Positions 36,309 through 45,215 are shown, counted from the first letter of the stretch. The stretch is 54,950 bases of DNA from Lachnoclostridium sp. An131 (GCF_002160825.1 NZ_NFLI01000022.1:1-54950), one strand, 5' to 3'. Numbers and translations: made by a program. Notes: a model not told the origin generated them from the letters alone.

Positions 36309-38321
36309 ATGCATTGGTCAGATACGATAGCAGATAAGCTTATTAAGAAGAATCCGGATAAAGAAGAATTTGTGTGTGCGGCTGGAATCAGCCCATCTGG
36401 ATCGATCCATATTGGAAATTTCAGAGACATAGCAACAAGTTTATTTGTTGTCAGAGCGCTGGAGAGAAAAGGGAAAAAGGCCAGATTGCTTTTTTCGTGG
36501 GATGAATATGACAGATTAAGAAAAGTCCCGGTTAATGTAGAGAAGGCGACGGATGGATTCGAAAAATATATCGGATATTCTTATGTGGATATCCCAAACC
36601 CGTTTGACTCGGAAGAGAAATCTTATGCGGAATACTTTGAACGGGAATTTGAACATGCTATTGATAAGTTCGGGATTCAATTAGATTACAGGCATCAGGC
36701 GGAGATGTATAGATCTGGGAAATACAGAGATTATATTTTGACCGCGCTTGATAAAAGAGGAGAAATTTTCGATATTCTGGACAGCTTTAGGACACAGGCT
36801 GCCGAAGAGGGAGAAAGAGAAAACTATTATCCGGTAAGCATTTACTGCCCACGTTGCCACAGGGATACGACAAAAATCATTGGATATGATGATACAACAA
36901 AGGTGGCAAATTATGTCTGCAAGTGCGGATATGAGGGGGACTTTAACTTCAATACGGATACAGACTGCAAACTGGCATGGAAAGTTGACTGGCCAATGAG
37001 ATGGGCGTATGAGCAGGTTGACTTTGAGCCGGGCGGAAAAGACCATGCAGCTCCGAACGGTTCTTACGATACCAGCCGTGTCATTGCGAAGAAGATATTC
37101 GGAATAGATGCTCCTGTTTTCCAGGGGTATGAATTTATCGGGATCAAGGGTACCACAGGTAAAATGTCGGGGTCATCGGGATTGAACCTGACTCCAGACA
37201 CCCTGCTGAAGGTATATCAGCCGGAAATTCTGCTGTGGCTTTACGCCAGGGTGGAACCGAATAAAGCGTTTGATCTGTGTTTTGATGAAGGTATTTTGCG
37301 TCAGTATTTTGAATTTGACAAACAGTATAATCAGTATATCGGCGGAGAGGCGAATGACCATGTAAAGTCGATTATGGAAAGCTGTCTCCTGACTGACCGG
37401 CCGATCAAGACGGTACCCATGTCGCTGCTTGTTCAATTGGGTTCAGTTGTGGACTTTAATGTTTCCCTTCTTGAAACTGTCTTTGAAAAAATCGGACAGC
37501 CCTATAAATACGCTGACTTTAAAGAAAGGCTTCAGCTTGCACAGTATTGGCTGGAAAACTGCTCTCCAGAGAATGTAAACAGGCTGGTTCCGCATCGGAA
37601 CTGGGAAGTATATGAGGCTCTGTCTGATGAAGAGAAACAGGAAATTAAAGACCTGCACGACTATCTTCAGAGAGAATCGTATACCTTGGATGAGTTGAAT
37701 ACGAAGCTATATGATATACCGAAACGGATTTTTGGCGAGGATAATCCGAATTTGAAGAAATATCAGGGAGCGTTCTTCAAAGAGGTTTACCGTCTGCTGC
37801 TAAATAAAGAGAAAGGACCGAGATTATACCTCTTTCTTTATGCAATAGATAAGGAACGCTACATTCATCTTTTAGATTTCACCAACGAGAAAACAGAGGA
37901 GGAAATGGTTCCGCTCTCAGAATTAAATAAAAAGGTAGAGCCGGAAGAAAAGAAGGTAACGTATGGCGAGCCTGATCCAGTATCTCCGGTGCAGGATGTG
38001 ATTGATCTTGACAAATTTGACGCTATTGATCTTCGGGTTTGTAAGGTTCTGAAATGCCAGGAAATAAGAAAATCACATAGCTGCTACAAGCTTACTCTGT
38101 TTGATGGGCTCAAAGAACGGACGATTGTTTCTTCCCTGAAAGCATATTATACTCCAGAGCAGCTGATAGGGAAAAAAATTATTGTAATAGCGAATTTAAA
38201 ACCGGCCCGTATCACAGGTGTTACCAGTGAAGGTATGCTTCTTGCAGCAACGAACAATGCTTGCGGCTGTCAGGTAATCTTTGTTGATGATATTGTGCCA
38301 GAGGGAACAAGATTACATTAA
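36309..38321 (+). CDS. lysK: Class I lysyl-tRNA synthetase with C-terminal tRNA-binding domain
   Basis: 670 residues from ATG 36309 (GGGGAGGA site); the 36282 opening is less likely. It is the class I (archaeal-type) LysRS: HIGN at residues 34-37 and KMSGS at ~285-289 form the ATP site, and a cysteine cluster (CPRC ~180, CKCG ~203) suggests bound zinc. The class I core and helical anticodon part run to ~540. Residues ~565-670 add a Trbp111/EMAP-II tRNA-binding fold (FDAIDLRVCKVLKC, LKPARITGVTSEGMLLA), a module normally at the end of MetRS or PheRS beta. This fusion is unusual. Most Lachnospiraceae use class II LysRS. It may be the cell's LysRS or a resistance copy for the neighbouring cluster. 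Confidence 0.93.
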   Translation: MHWSDTIADKLIKKNPDKEEFVCAAGISPSGSIHIGNFRDIATSLFVVRALERKGKKARLLFSWDEYDRLRKVPVNVEKATDGFEKYIGYSYVDIPNPFDSEEKSYAEYFEREFEHAIDKFGIQLDYRHQAEMYRSGKYRDYILTALDKRGEIFDILDSFRTQAAEEGERENYYPVSIYCPRCHRDTTKIIGYDDTTKVANYVCKCGYEGDFNFNTDTDCKLAWKVDWPMRWAYEQVDFEPGGKDHAAPNGSYDTSRVIAKKIFGIDAPVFQGYEFIGIKGTTGKMSGSSGLNLTPDTLLKVYQPEILLWLYARVEPNKAFDLCFDEGILRQYFEFDKQYNQYIGGEANDHVKSIMESCLLTDRPIKTVPMSLLVQLGSVVDFNVSLLETVFEKIGQPYKYADFKERLQLAQYWLENCSPENVNRLVPHRNWEVYEALSDEEKQEIKDLHDYLQRESYTLDELNTKLYDIPKRIFGEDNPNLKKYQGAFFKEVYRLLLNKEKGPRLYLFLYAIDKERYIHLLDFTNEKTEEEMVPLSELNKKVEPEEKKVTYGEPDPVSPVQDVIDLDKFDAIDLRVCKVLKCQEIRKSHSCYKLTLFDGLKERTIVSSLKAYYTPEQLIGKKIIVIANLKPARITGVTSEGMLLAATNNACGCQVIFVDDIVPEGTRLH

Positions 38322-38339
38322 ATACAAAAGAAAACAAGT

Positions 38340-38369
38340 ATGGTAAAAACGGTTGTTTTTACCATATTT
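38340..38369 (+). terminator. Hairpin between LysRS and the radical SAM genes
   Basis: Perfect 11-bp stem (38340-38350 / 38355-38365), GGTT loop, then ATTTG. The T-tract is weak, so it may be only a partial terminator that lets some transcripts enter the cluster. Confidence 0.55.
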
Positions 38370-38395
38370 GTGATTTAGGAAACAGGTGATTGCTA

Positions 38396-39607
38396 ATGAA
38401 AATTCTATTTGTCTATCCGCCATCGTCATACTTAAATCATTCCATGTTTAAACATTTTACTTATTTTGCCGAAACAATCGATTTGGTATCTAAAAAATAC
38501 AGCCATATTTCTGTTTTGGATTGTGCAGTGGAGATGAAAAACAGAAACCAGATTTACGAACAGTTTCGCAATGCGGATAGATTGATTCTTCTGATAGAGC
38601 CCTATAATATTAGGCAGTCGCTTGAATTGATGGAAATTTACAAATTTATGACAAAAACAGGAAGGACGATTGTTTATGGTACGGCAGCGGCACTTGTGCC
38701 AAATTATCTTTCCATGCGTCCGGAAGTGGATTTTGTAATCGCAAACGGGAATTTTGCGGAAGCGATCCTCCATGTGCTTGATAGTGGGAGGCTCCCTGTA
38801 ACTCCGCAGGATAAGATTATAAATATAGAAGTAGAACACCATACCTGGGGATGTTCCCTTGATACCAATGCTCCGCTGGATTTGTATAAATATTGGGGAA
38901 ACGGAATGTTTGAGTTTACAGTTCAGGTGGGATGTCCTTTTCACTGTTCCTTCTGCTCAGAGAAGATATTGTTTCCCACAGGAAAAGGGGCTGTTTTTGC
39001 ACAACGCCCGGTAGAGGAAATCATCTCTATGCTGAAAAGGATAAGAGCGAGCTATTCCTCGGTCTATTTTTCCGCAACAACATTTACTTATGACAGGGAG
39101 TGGGTAAAAAAATTGTGTAAGAGAATCATCGAGGAGGACTGCATCGTTCCATGGAGAAGCGATACCAGGGTGGACTGTCTGGATGAGGAGCTTCTGCTGC
39201 TGATGAAAAAAGCAGGTCTCTGTCAATTGTCCCTGGGGATAGAAACTTTTGAGGACGGACTTCTGAAAAGGGTGAATAAACACCAGACGATGGATAGGAT
39301 TATGGAGACGATCCATCTGTGCAAAGAGACTGGAGTAAATGTAAAAGCACTGCTTATACTGGGGCTTCCGGGACAGACATCGGAGGAAGTGTTAAGAACG
39401 CAGGAGCTTGTGGAAAAGCTGGAGATCCCGTATCGATGGAAGGAATATTCCCCTATTAGTGAATTGCATCGCAAAGATGTGAGAAAGGAGGATGTAACAG
39501 AAGAACTGGACTCTTTTTCAAGAAACACATTTCTGGCAAACAGCATAGAAGGTATTTCGACGGAAAAGTATATGCAGCTCCTTTTCCCGGAAGGGTATGT
39601 TCGATAA
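38396..39607 (+). CDS. Radical SAM protein with B12-binding-like N-terminal domain
   Basis: 403 residues from ATG 38396 (AGGTGA at 6 nt). The N-terminal ~140 residues look like the Rossmann-type cobalamin-binding domain found before radical SAM cores (KILFVYPPSSYLNHS start; GRTIVYGTAAALVP). I do not see the DxHxxG cobalamin-ligand motif, which many B12 radical SAM proteins also lack. The core has C-x3-C-x2-C at 180/184/187 (CPFHCSFC) and GIE (SLGIETFEDGLLKRVNK), typical of class B methylases or related enzymes. It could methylate or rearrange a carbon skeleton. Second radical SAM gene follows after 18 bp. Confidence 0.88.
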   Translation: MKILFVYPPSSYLNHSMFKHFTYFAETIDLVSKKYSHISVLDCAVEMKNRNQIYEQFRNADRLILLIEPYNIRQSLELMEIYKFMTKTGRTIVYGTAAALVPNYLSMRPEVDFVIANGNFAEAILHVLDSGRLPVTPQDKIINIEVEHHTWGCSLDTNAPLDLYKYWGNGMFEFTVQVGCPFHCSFCSEKILFPTGKGAVFAQRPVEEIISMLKRIRASYSSVYFSATTFTYDREWVKKLCKRIIEEDCIVPWRSDTRVDCLDEELLLLMKKAGLCQLSLGIETFEDGLLKRVNKHQTMDRIMETIHLCKETGVNVKALLILGLPGQTSEEVLRTQELVEKLEIPYRWKEYSPISELHRKDVRKEDVTEELDSFSRNTFLANSIEGISTEKYMQLLFPEGYVR

Positions 39608-39625
39608 GCTGGGGGAGAAAACAGT

Positions 39626-40648
39626 ATGATTGAACATTTAAAAAGCGGGTTATCAGTATCGACACATATTGGCTGTCCAATGGGCTGTCCGTACTGTGTT
39701 TTGTCAAAACTGAATGAATTTAAGAAAAAGCCGGAAAGAAGTATGACACCGGAGAAAATTATAGAAACATTAAAGAAAAAAAGTACGCTTTTTTTGAACG
39801 AGAAGACTCCATTGCTGATCAATAACAGGACGGATCCCCTTTTGCCGGCAGTGATTGATGATACGATGAGATTATTGGAACTGTTTGTGGAGGAGTCAGT
39901 CAGATCGCCGATACTGATTATCAGTAAATTCCCATCAGATGCTTCATTAAAACACTTTTTTGAAAAGCTAAATTTATTGTACATTTATTCATATAGCAAT
40001 ATCGAAGCGGATTTTAATTACGGCAATCTAAAACGCGATCTTGAGATTATATCGGAAAATGTGCCAGAGGATAGCAGGTTTCATTACTTTAGACCCATTA
40101 TCCCGGGATATAACGATGATCTTGATCAAATGATTAAAATTCTGAAACAATTTAGCTTGTACAGATTTTCGGGGAGTATTATTACCGGGCTCAGGGTGAC
40201 CTCAGAAAACAGAAGGCTGGTGCCCGGTCTTATGGGATATGACCCCCATCATAAGCTGATAGAGCCGGATCTGTATGACAGAATCCTTTCTCTGCTGGCG
40301 ATACAAAGGCTGAATTATCCAGTTTACAGGCATACGTCCTGTATGATAGCGGCGCATGGCAAGAAAAGATGTCAGCTTCTCTATTTTCGACGAATACATC
40401 ACTGCAGTGATCGATGCGGTAATTATAAAAACTGCGGCAGAATGGAAGAGAAAGATTTCGCTGGTATCAAGAGGGAACTGGAGGGGAAATTTGGAAATAG
40501 TTTTATTTGTGAGACAGAGGAGGATGCTCTTGTGATTCACAGTCCGGTGTCTCAGGAACAGGTGGCCTATATAAAAAATGCGTATGGCATTAAGGTGCAG
40601 GCAAAAGAAATTTTGCTGTCACCTTCGGAAAGAGAGATTGTGCAATGA
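39626..40648 (+). CDS. Radical SAM protein with extra C-terminal cysteine cluster
   Basis: 340 residues. C-x3-C-x2-C at residues 17/21/24 (CPMGCPYC) marks the radical SAM 4Fe-4S cluster right at the N-terminus. The core has a YFRPIIPGYNDD segment like SplB/COG1533-type enzymes. Towards the end are five Cys at 239, 249, 260, 264 and 270, arranged to hold an auxiliary Fe-S cluster. It has no peptide-recognition domain that I recognise. Its last codon overlaps the HAD gene by 4 bp, so the two are coupled. The reaction is unknown. Confidence 0.87.
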   Translation: MIEHLKSGLSVSTHIGCPMGCPYCVLSKLNEFKKKPERSMTPEKIIETLKKKSTLFLNEKTPLLINNRTDPLLPAVIDDTMRLLELFVEESVRSPILIISKFPSDASLKHFFEKLNLLYIYSYSNIEADFNYGNLKRDLEIISENVPEDSRFHYFRPIIPGYNDDLDQMIKILKQFSLYRFSGSIITGLRVTSENRRLVPGLMGYDPHHKLIEPDLYDRILSLLAIQRLNYPVYRHTSCMIAAHGKKRCQLLYFRRIHHCSDRCGNYKNCGRMEEKDFAGIKRELEGKFGNSFICETEEDALVIHSPVSQEQVAYIKNAYGIKVQAKEILLSPSEREIVQ

Positions 40649-41193
40649 AAATAGCATTCGGATTTGATCTGCATAATACGATCCTTCTCAGTAATGATGC
40701 ATGGATTGAAGCACTGTCAGAGTGCAGTGAAGAAAAATATAAAAATTTTATCCGGCATGAAGTGTATAATAAAACTTCGCGTAAGATGATTGCGGAGCAG
40801 ATAGGAGCGGATTACATTGAGGTATTGGAACTATACCATTCAAAGGTAAAACCTGATACCAGCTGGGTGTATTTTCTGCAGTCGCTGAGAGAATCCTATC
40901 CGCTGTATCTGATTAGTGCGTCTAACCGGAAAAAGGTTTACAGAGATTTGAAGGGATGGAACGGACAGCAGTTCTTTGATGAAATTCTGACAACAGAGTC
41001 TTTTAACAAGAGCTCAAAGGAGGACTGGGATGCGTTTCTGAAAAAACACTCTCTCGATCTTTTGATTTATATCGGGAATGACGTGGATGAGGATGTCGTC
41101 TGCCATCCCAATGTCATTCCGCTTTTGAACGGTAATTTTTTAAAAACGCTGGAAAAGATGGAACTGCTAAAAAAAAGAGGAGATGAGAGATGA
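40645..41193 (+). CDS. HAD-superfamily-like protein with altered motif I
   Basis: 182 residues. HAD layout: motif I FDLHNT (residues 7-12), motif II Ser (YLISASNRKK), a Lys in the motif III region and motif IV (IGNDVDEDV). Motif I of classic phosphatases is DxDxT, so here the general acid Asp is His. This predicts changed chemistry, for example a non-phosphatase or dehalogenase-like role, though the nucleophilic Asp remains. It overlaps both neighbours by 4 bp (ATGA), as expected for one pathway. Confidence 0.8.
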   Translation: MKIAFGFDLHNTILLSNDAWIEALSECSEEKYKNFIRHEVYNKTSRKMIAEQIGADYIEVLELYHSKVKPDTSWVYFLQSLRESYPLYLISASNRKKVYRDLKGWNGQQFFDEILTTESFNKSSKEDWDAFLKKHSLDLLIYIGNDVDEDVVCHPNVIPLLNGNFLKTLEKMELLKKRGDER

Positions 41194-42122
41194 TTACCTG
41201 TTTCCTGAAAGAAAAAGAACGGAATCAATATTTCGTTTCGCAGAAATCCTATCTGCAAAAAGCGATTGCTGCATTGGATGACTTCTGGATCCACAGCGGA
41301 ATGATAAAAGCGTGGTGTACAGAAGGAATAGAGCAGATTGATAAATTTGCGGCTCTTCACAGAGTGAATCTGACAGAGTGGGGAGAGGGTGAAATATCGG
41401 AAAAGACAAAAAAATATACACAATGGGCAGAGACTATGCGGCTGGCTTTTTTCCAGTATTCCAGATTTACAGAAAAAAAATACGCCCGGAGTGAGGCCCT
41501 TTACTCGACCCTGGTAAGCCTGGCGGCGACCTGGCACCAGGGAATGCCTGAGAAGATCATAATCCCGGGATGTGGTCCGGGAAGATCGGTGCTTGATTTT
41601 GCACGAATCTATAAAAATTCCCAGGTAGAAGGACTGGATTATTCATTCCTGGCATTGCTCCTTGCTGATCGGATCGTATGCAGTGATAAAAGGACGGCGC
41701 TTCTCCGAAGGGATGTATATTCGGAAGACGATATTTCTGCAAAATATTTGGTAGAGGGATTTTCTCTTTCGAATGCAGAGTTTGGAATCAGTAATTTGAT
41801 CACTTGCGAGATTCCTGAATGTGATTTGCTTGTTTGCTCGAATACAGTCAATCTGCTTCCGAATCACGAAGCGGCAGTGCGTAAAATAGCAGATGCTGTG
41901 CGGAGTGACGGTACAGTGATCTTTGCCGATCTGATTGGCTGGCGTTTGGACAGACCACAGGCACAAAGACGGTTAAATAGCGATGCCTCAATGAAAGAGC
42001 TGTTTGAAATGTTTGGATTTCAAACGCTGGACCTTTTCTCTGGCGTGCCTTATATCGAGGCAGAAAGTGATGATCAGGAGACTTGCTACAAAGAGCATTT
42101 TTATGTTGGAAGAAAAAGGTAA
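41190..42122 (+). CDS. SAM-dependent methyltransferase
   Basis: 310 residues. The SAM-binding glycine loop is IIPGCGPGRSVLDFA (~residue 128-142), followed by an acidic residue after strand 2 (EGLDYSFLALL) and a motif IV-like segment (CDLLVCSNTVNLLP). A ~120-residue helical N-terminus precedes the Rossmann fold. A product-tailoring role (N- or O-methylation) fits its place in the cluster. It starts 4 bp inside the HAD gene; 6 bp separate it from the class IIb synthetase-like gene. The substrate is unknown. Confidence 0.85.
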   Translation: MITCFLKEKERNQYFVSQKSYLQKAIAALDDFWIHSGMIKAWCTEGIEQIDKFAALHRVNLTEWGEGEISEKTKKYTQWAETMRLAFFQYSRFTEKKYARSEALYSTLVSLAATWHQGMPEKIIIPGCGPGRSVLDFARIYKNSQVEGLDYSFLALLLADRIVCSDKRTALLRRDVYSEDDISAKYLVEGFSLSNAEFGISNLITCEIPECDLLVCSNTVNLLPNHEAAVRKIADAVRSDGTVIFADLIGWRLDRPQAQRRLNSDASMKELFEMFGFQTLDLFSGVPYIEAESDDQETCYKEHFYVGRKR

Positions 42123-42128
42123 AACAAG

Positions 42129-43289
42129 ATGTTATTTCGGATTCTGACGATTAGAAAACATAAAACAGTTACATTTTGCGATGCATATTCATTCAAGCTG
42201 TATAGGCAGCAGCTGCTTATACCGAATGAACTGTTGGGAGAATCGTCTATATCTATCGGGACGGTCATAGACGCAGCATGGCATTACGGAACGAATAGGA
42301 AAGGAATTCAGATTGTCTATATTGAGGCACTCTTGAAAGTGTATATCCCGAATAAAAATGCGTCGTATAAATCATATGGCTACAGGCAGGAAAATGTGGA
42401 GCTTGAAAATGAGTTTACAAATAGCCTGAATGGCGGTGTTCATCTTGCGCGATGGAAGCACTATGTAAATTTAATAGAAATCATCCGGGAGGAACTTCAG
42501 AAACTTGGAGTCATCCAGGTTTCTGCTCCGATACTGACCCCTTATCGGGGAACCAGCAAGGCATCGCCCGCACTCGTGACTGGAGAATATATTGGCAAAA
42601 AGTATATAAGAATAACACATGAGCTGGAATTGAAAAAAAAGTTATACATGTCATTGGCGCCGGTATTTGAGCTTGGGTATGTTGTCAGGGACAGATATGT
42701 TACGAAAACAGGCAAAAATGAATTTTATACTCTGGAAGTGGTTCTGACTCCTGATTTTAATTTTGATTTAAAGAATTTTTATCTAATGGTGCTGGAAAAT
42801 GCCAAGAGGCTGGCTGTGGAGCAAGGGCTGGATTACAATCATCTGTTTGATACGGTTGAGGTTGTGGATGTTTTAAACGAATATTTGAAAAAGCACTCTT
42901 TTACAGTTGAGGGGATTTGTAATTATTATACTTCTATTTCACAGGAATATCCTCATGCGGTTTTTGTAAACGCACCTATTATTTCTCCGTTAGCCTGGGA
43001 GAGTACGTACGGGATTCCATTAGAGACAAAGTGGATTATGAATAATCATGGATTGGGCCATGGCTATTATGATGAATATCGGATAGAGAAGTTACGCAGT
43101 GAATTTTGCAGGCAGCAGGCTCTCCTGCTGGAGCAGGGAATCGAGGCGGACCTGCCGGAGGATTATCTGAAGTACTGCGAGTATGCAGGACTCCCTACTT
43201 ATAGCTTTAATCTGGGGATCGAACGGTTTGAAGAGTTCTTTTTTAGAATTGAGGGAAATAACAAGCATGAAACTGATATTTTGCAGTAA
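42129..43289 (+). CDS. Class IIb aminoacyl-tRNA synthetase-like ligase (LysRS/EpmA-like)
   Basis: 386 residues, shorter than a full LysRS (~500). The N-terminal ~85 residues keep an OB-fold-like strand pattern (SISIGTVIDAAWHYG, IQIVYIEALLKVYIP). The catalytic core aligns by eye with class IIb enzymes (Lys/Asp/Asn-RS, EpmA/PoxA): motif 1 (LGVIQVSAPILTPYRG), motif 2 with R in YVVRDRYV and EFYTLE at ~198-203, and motif 3 GIERF (~363-367). The usual fR-E and RHxPEF parts of motif 2 are changed, so tRNA charging is doubtful. A role in activating or ligating an amino acid to a protein or small molecule, as EpmA does, is more likely. The S51 gene starts inside its end. Confidence 0.82.
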   Translation: MLFRILTIRKHKTVTFCDAYSFKLYRQQLLIPNELLGESSISIGTVIDAAWHYGTNRKGIQIVYIEALLKVYIPNKNASYKSYGYRQENVELENEFTNSLNGGVHLARWKHYVNLIEIIREELQKLGVIQVSAPILTPYRGTSKASPALVTGEYIGKKYIRITHELELKKKLYMSLAPVFELGYVVRDRYVTKTGKNEFYTLEVVLTPDFNFDLKNFYLMVLENAKRLAVEQGLDYNHLFDTVEVVDVLNEYLKKHSFTVEGICNYYTSISQEYPHAVFVNAPIISPLAWESTYGIPLETKWIMNNHGLGHGYYDEYRIEKLRSEFCRQQALLLEQGIEADLPEDYLKYCEYAGLPTYSFNLGIERFEEFFFRIEGNNKHETDILQ

Positions 43290-43932
43290 ACTGAAAAGCG
43301 ATCTGTTGCGGCAGGCAGTCTCCTTTGAGCAATCAGATTCCTTTTTAGTGCTTCCGGTATGCACTATGGAACGGTATGTAAAGGATTTGCTTTCCTGGGA
43401 AGAGTATTTTGGCGAAGAAGGCATACTGACACAGAAAATACAGGATCAGCTTTGCGGCGCAGGAGCAGTACGGAACAGGATTGATTTTTATAATTATTTC
43501 ACTTGCGAGGAAGTTCCTGACTTTAACCGATATACCTGTCTGGTTATTCCAGGCGGAGATGCTGAACTTGGAGTTGAAAGGATAAAAAACAATAAGCTGC
43601 TGTCTGCGTTAAGCAATTATCAGGGAATGATACTTGCATACAGTGCGGGGGCGCTTATGTTGTATCAGGAATATTTTTTGTCGCCAAACTGGTACTATAC
43701 AACCATGAAATATTGCAGAGGAATCGGACTTGACTGTATGCCCCCGTTTTTGCTTGAAATGCATTATGATGGTTCTGAGAGCATGGCGGGCATGATAAAA
43801 GAAGCTGGAAAATATCTGAATAAAGATGTCTGTGCAATAGGGGATTATGGAATTTTGATTTATGATAATTACGAGAAATCTATGATAGAATATGGCGATG
43901 TAACGTATTTCAAAATACAGAACCAGACATAG
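43267..43932 (+). CDS. S51-type peptidase (peptidase E/cyanophycinase-like)
   Basis: 221 residues from ATG 43267, overlapping the previous gene by 23 bp; GAGGGA lies upstream. The class I glutamine-amidotransferase-like fold of family S51 is suggested by VIPGGDAELG (~residue 97) and the nucleophile serine Ser126 in AYSAGALMLY. The catalytic His/Glu may lie in the C-terminal third (HYDGSESMAGM). Peptidase E releases Asp from dipeptides and cyanophycinase cleaves isopeptides. In this cluster it may cut an isopeptide or release a finished product. It is the last gene of the tightly packed run. Confidence 0.8.
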   Translation: MKLIFCSKLKSDLLRQAVSFEQSDSFLVLPVCTMERYVKDLLSWEEYFGEEGILTQKIQDQLCGAGAVRNRIDFYNYFTCEEVPDFNRYTCLVIPGGDAELGVERIKNNKLLSALSNYQGMILAYSAGALMLYQEYFLSPNWYYTTMKYCRGIGLDCMPPFLLEMHYDGSESMAGMIKEAGKYLNKDVCAIGDYGILIYDNYEKSMIEYGDVTYFKIQNQT

Positions 43933-43992
43933 AGTGTGTATTTTATGGAACAGTATCCTGCGGGAGAAAATGGATGATAGAAAGGGGAAAGA

Positions 43993-45123
43993 ATGAAGCT
44001 TGACGTCAAGACCTGCCTGCGGGCGGGCGTTACAATATTTCTGCTCTATTTGTGCATTCATTACTGGCCGTCTGTGGCGAGGATGGGAAGCCTGCTTCTT
44101 TCTGCGGCGATGCCGCTGCTTTTGGGAGCAGTGATGGCTTATCTTGTGAATATTCTAATGACCTTTTACGAACACCGTCTATTCGGCAGGGCGGCCTCCG
44201 GTGCGGGTTTGAAGCTCAAAAGGCCGCTGTGTATGGCGCTGGCCTTTGCGACTCTGCTGATTATCGTGGTTCTGCTGCTGGTGCTGGTGATTCCGGAGCT
44301 GGTTTCCTGTATCTGTGTGATTGCCGCAGGAGTGCCGGGTGTCGTGGCTGATTTCACAAAATGGTGTGAGGAGCAGGGGATTCTGCCAGAGACTATCGCG
44401 GATTCTCTGGCGCAGATTGACTGGAAGAGCCGTATGACTGACATTGTCAAGGTGCTTACTGCGGGAGTGGGGAGCGCCGCGAATGCGATTGTCAATACGG
44501 TTACGTCGGTTGTATCCGGGTTTGTCACCTTTTTTATGGCCCTGATTTTTTCGATCTATCTTCTGCTTGGGAAGGAAAAGCTTGGAAGACAGCTGCAAAA
44601 AATAATGGAGCGGTATCTGAGGGACGGATGGAATAAAAAAATCCGGTATGTTGTGGGAGTCGTCAACGACTGCTTTCACAGATATATTGTCGGCCAGTGT
44701 ACGGAAGCGGTGATACTGGGCGTGCTGTGCATGCTGGGCATGCTTTTGATCCGCCTGCCATATGCGACAATGATCGGAGCTCTGATAGGCTTCACTGCGC
44801 TGATCCCTGTAGCCGGAGCCTACATTGGCGCTATTGTGGGAGCGTTTATGATTCTGACGGTTTCTCCGGTAAAAGCGTTGATTTTCCTGGTGTTTATCGT
44901 GATATTGCAGCAGCTGGAGGGAAATCTGATTTATCCGAAGGTGGTAGGCTCCTCTCTGGGGCTTCCGGCTCTCTGGGTTCTGGCTGCGGTTACCGTAGGG
45001 GGCGGAGTGCTTGGAATTCCCGGAATGCTGCTGGGGGTGCCCCTGTCTGCGGCTGTATATAGACTGATCCGGAATGACGTTTATGGAACGGAGGAGAAGG
45101 CGGAGAAACAGGAAGCGGAATGA
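43993..45123 (+). CDS. AI-2E family transporter
   Basis: 376 residues with about eight hydrophobic helices. The signature region reads FTALIPVAGAYIGAIVGAF and the end LGIPGMLLGVPLSAAVYRLI, typical of the AI-2E/PerM (TqsA) family. Members export signals or metabolites or act as Na+(Li+)/H+ antiporters. The codon style is again GC-rich, so it belongs to the core genome side of the accessory block. GGGGAAAGA precedes ATG 43993. It could export a product of the adjacent cluster, but composition argues against a shared origin. Confidence 0.92.
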   Translation: MKLDVKTCLRAGVTIFLLYLCIHYWPSVARMGSLLLSAAMPLLLGAVMAYLVNILMTFYEHRLFGRAASGAGLKLKRPLCMALAFATLLIIVVLLLVLVIPELVSCICVIAAGVPGVVADFTKWCEEQGILPETIADSLAQIDWKSRMTDIVKVLTAGVGSAANAIVNTVTSVVSGFVTFFMALIFSIYLLLGKEKLGRQLQKIMERYLRDGWNKKIRYVVGVVNDCFHRYIVGQCTEAVILGVLCMLGMLLIRLPYATMIGALIGFTALIPVAGAYIGAIVGAFMILTVSPVKALIFLVFIVILQQLEGNLIYPKVVGSSLGLPALWVLAAVTVGGGVLGIPGMLLGVPLSAAVYRLIRNDVYGTEEKAEKQEAE

Positions 45124-45215
45124 TGGAACAGAATCAGAAAAAACAGGTTGCCTTTCCATCTGAACCATGATAAGCTGATTTCAGGAAACAAATATTTGAT
45201 TGAGAGGGGAAAGCA

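Noticed and set aside
43933-45123. AI-2E transporter as a member of the accessory cluster
   Set aside because: Its codon style is GC-rich like the core genes, and a 60-bp gap separates it; export of the product is possible but not supported.
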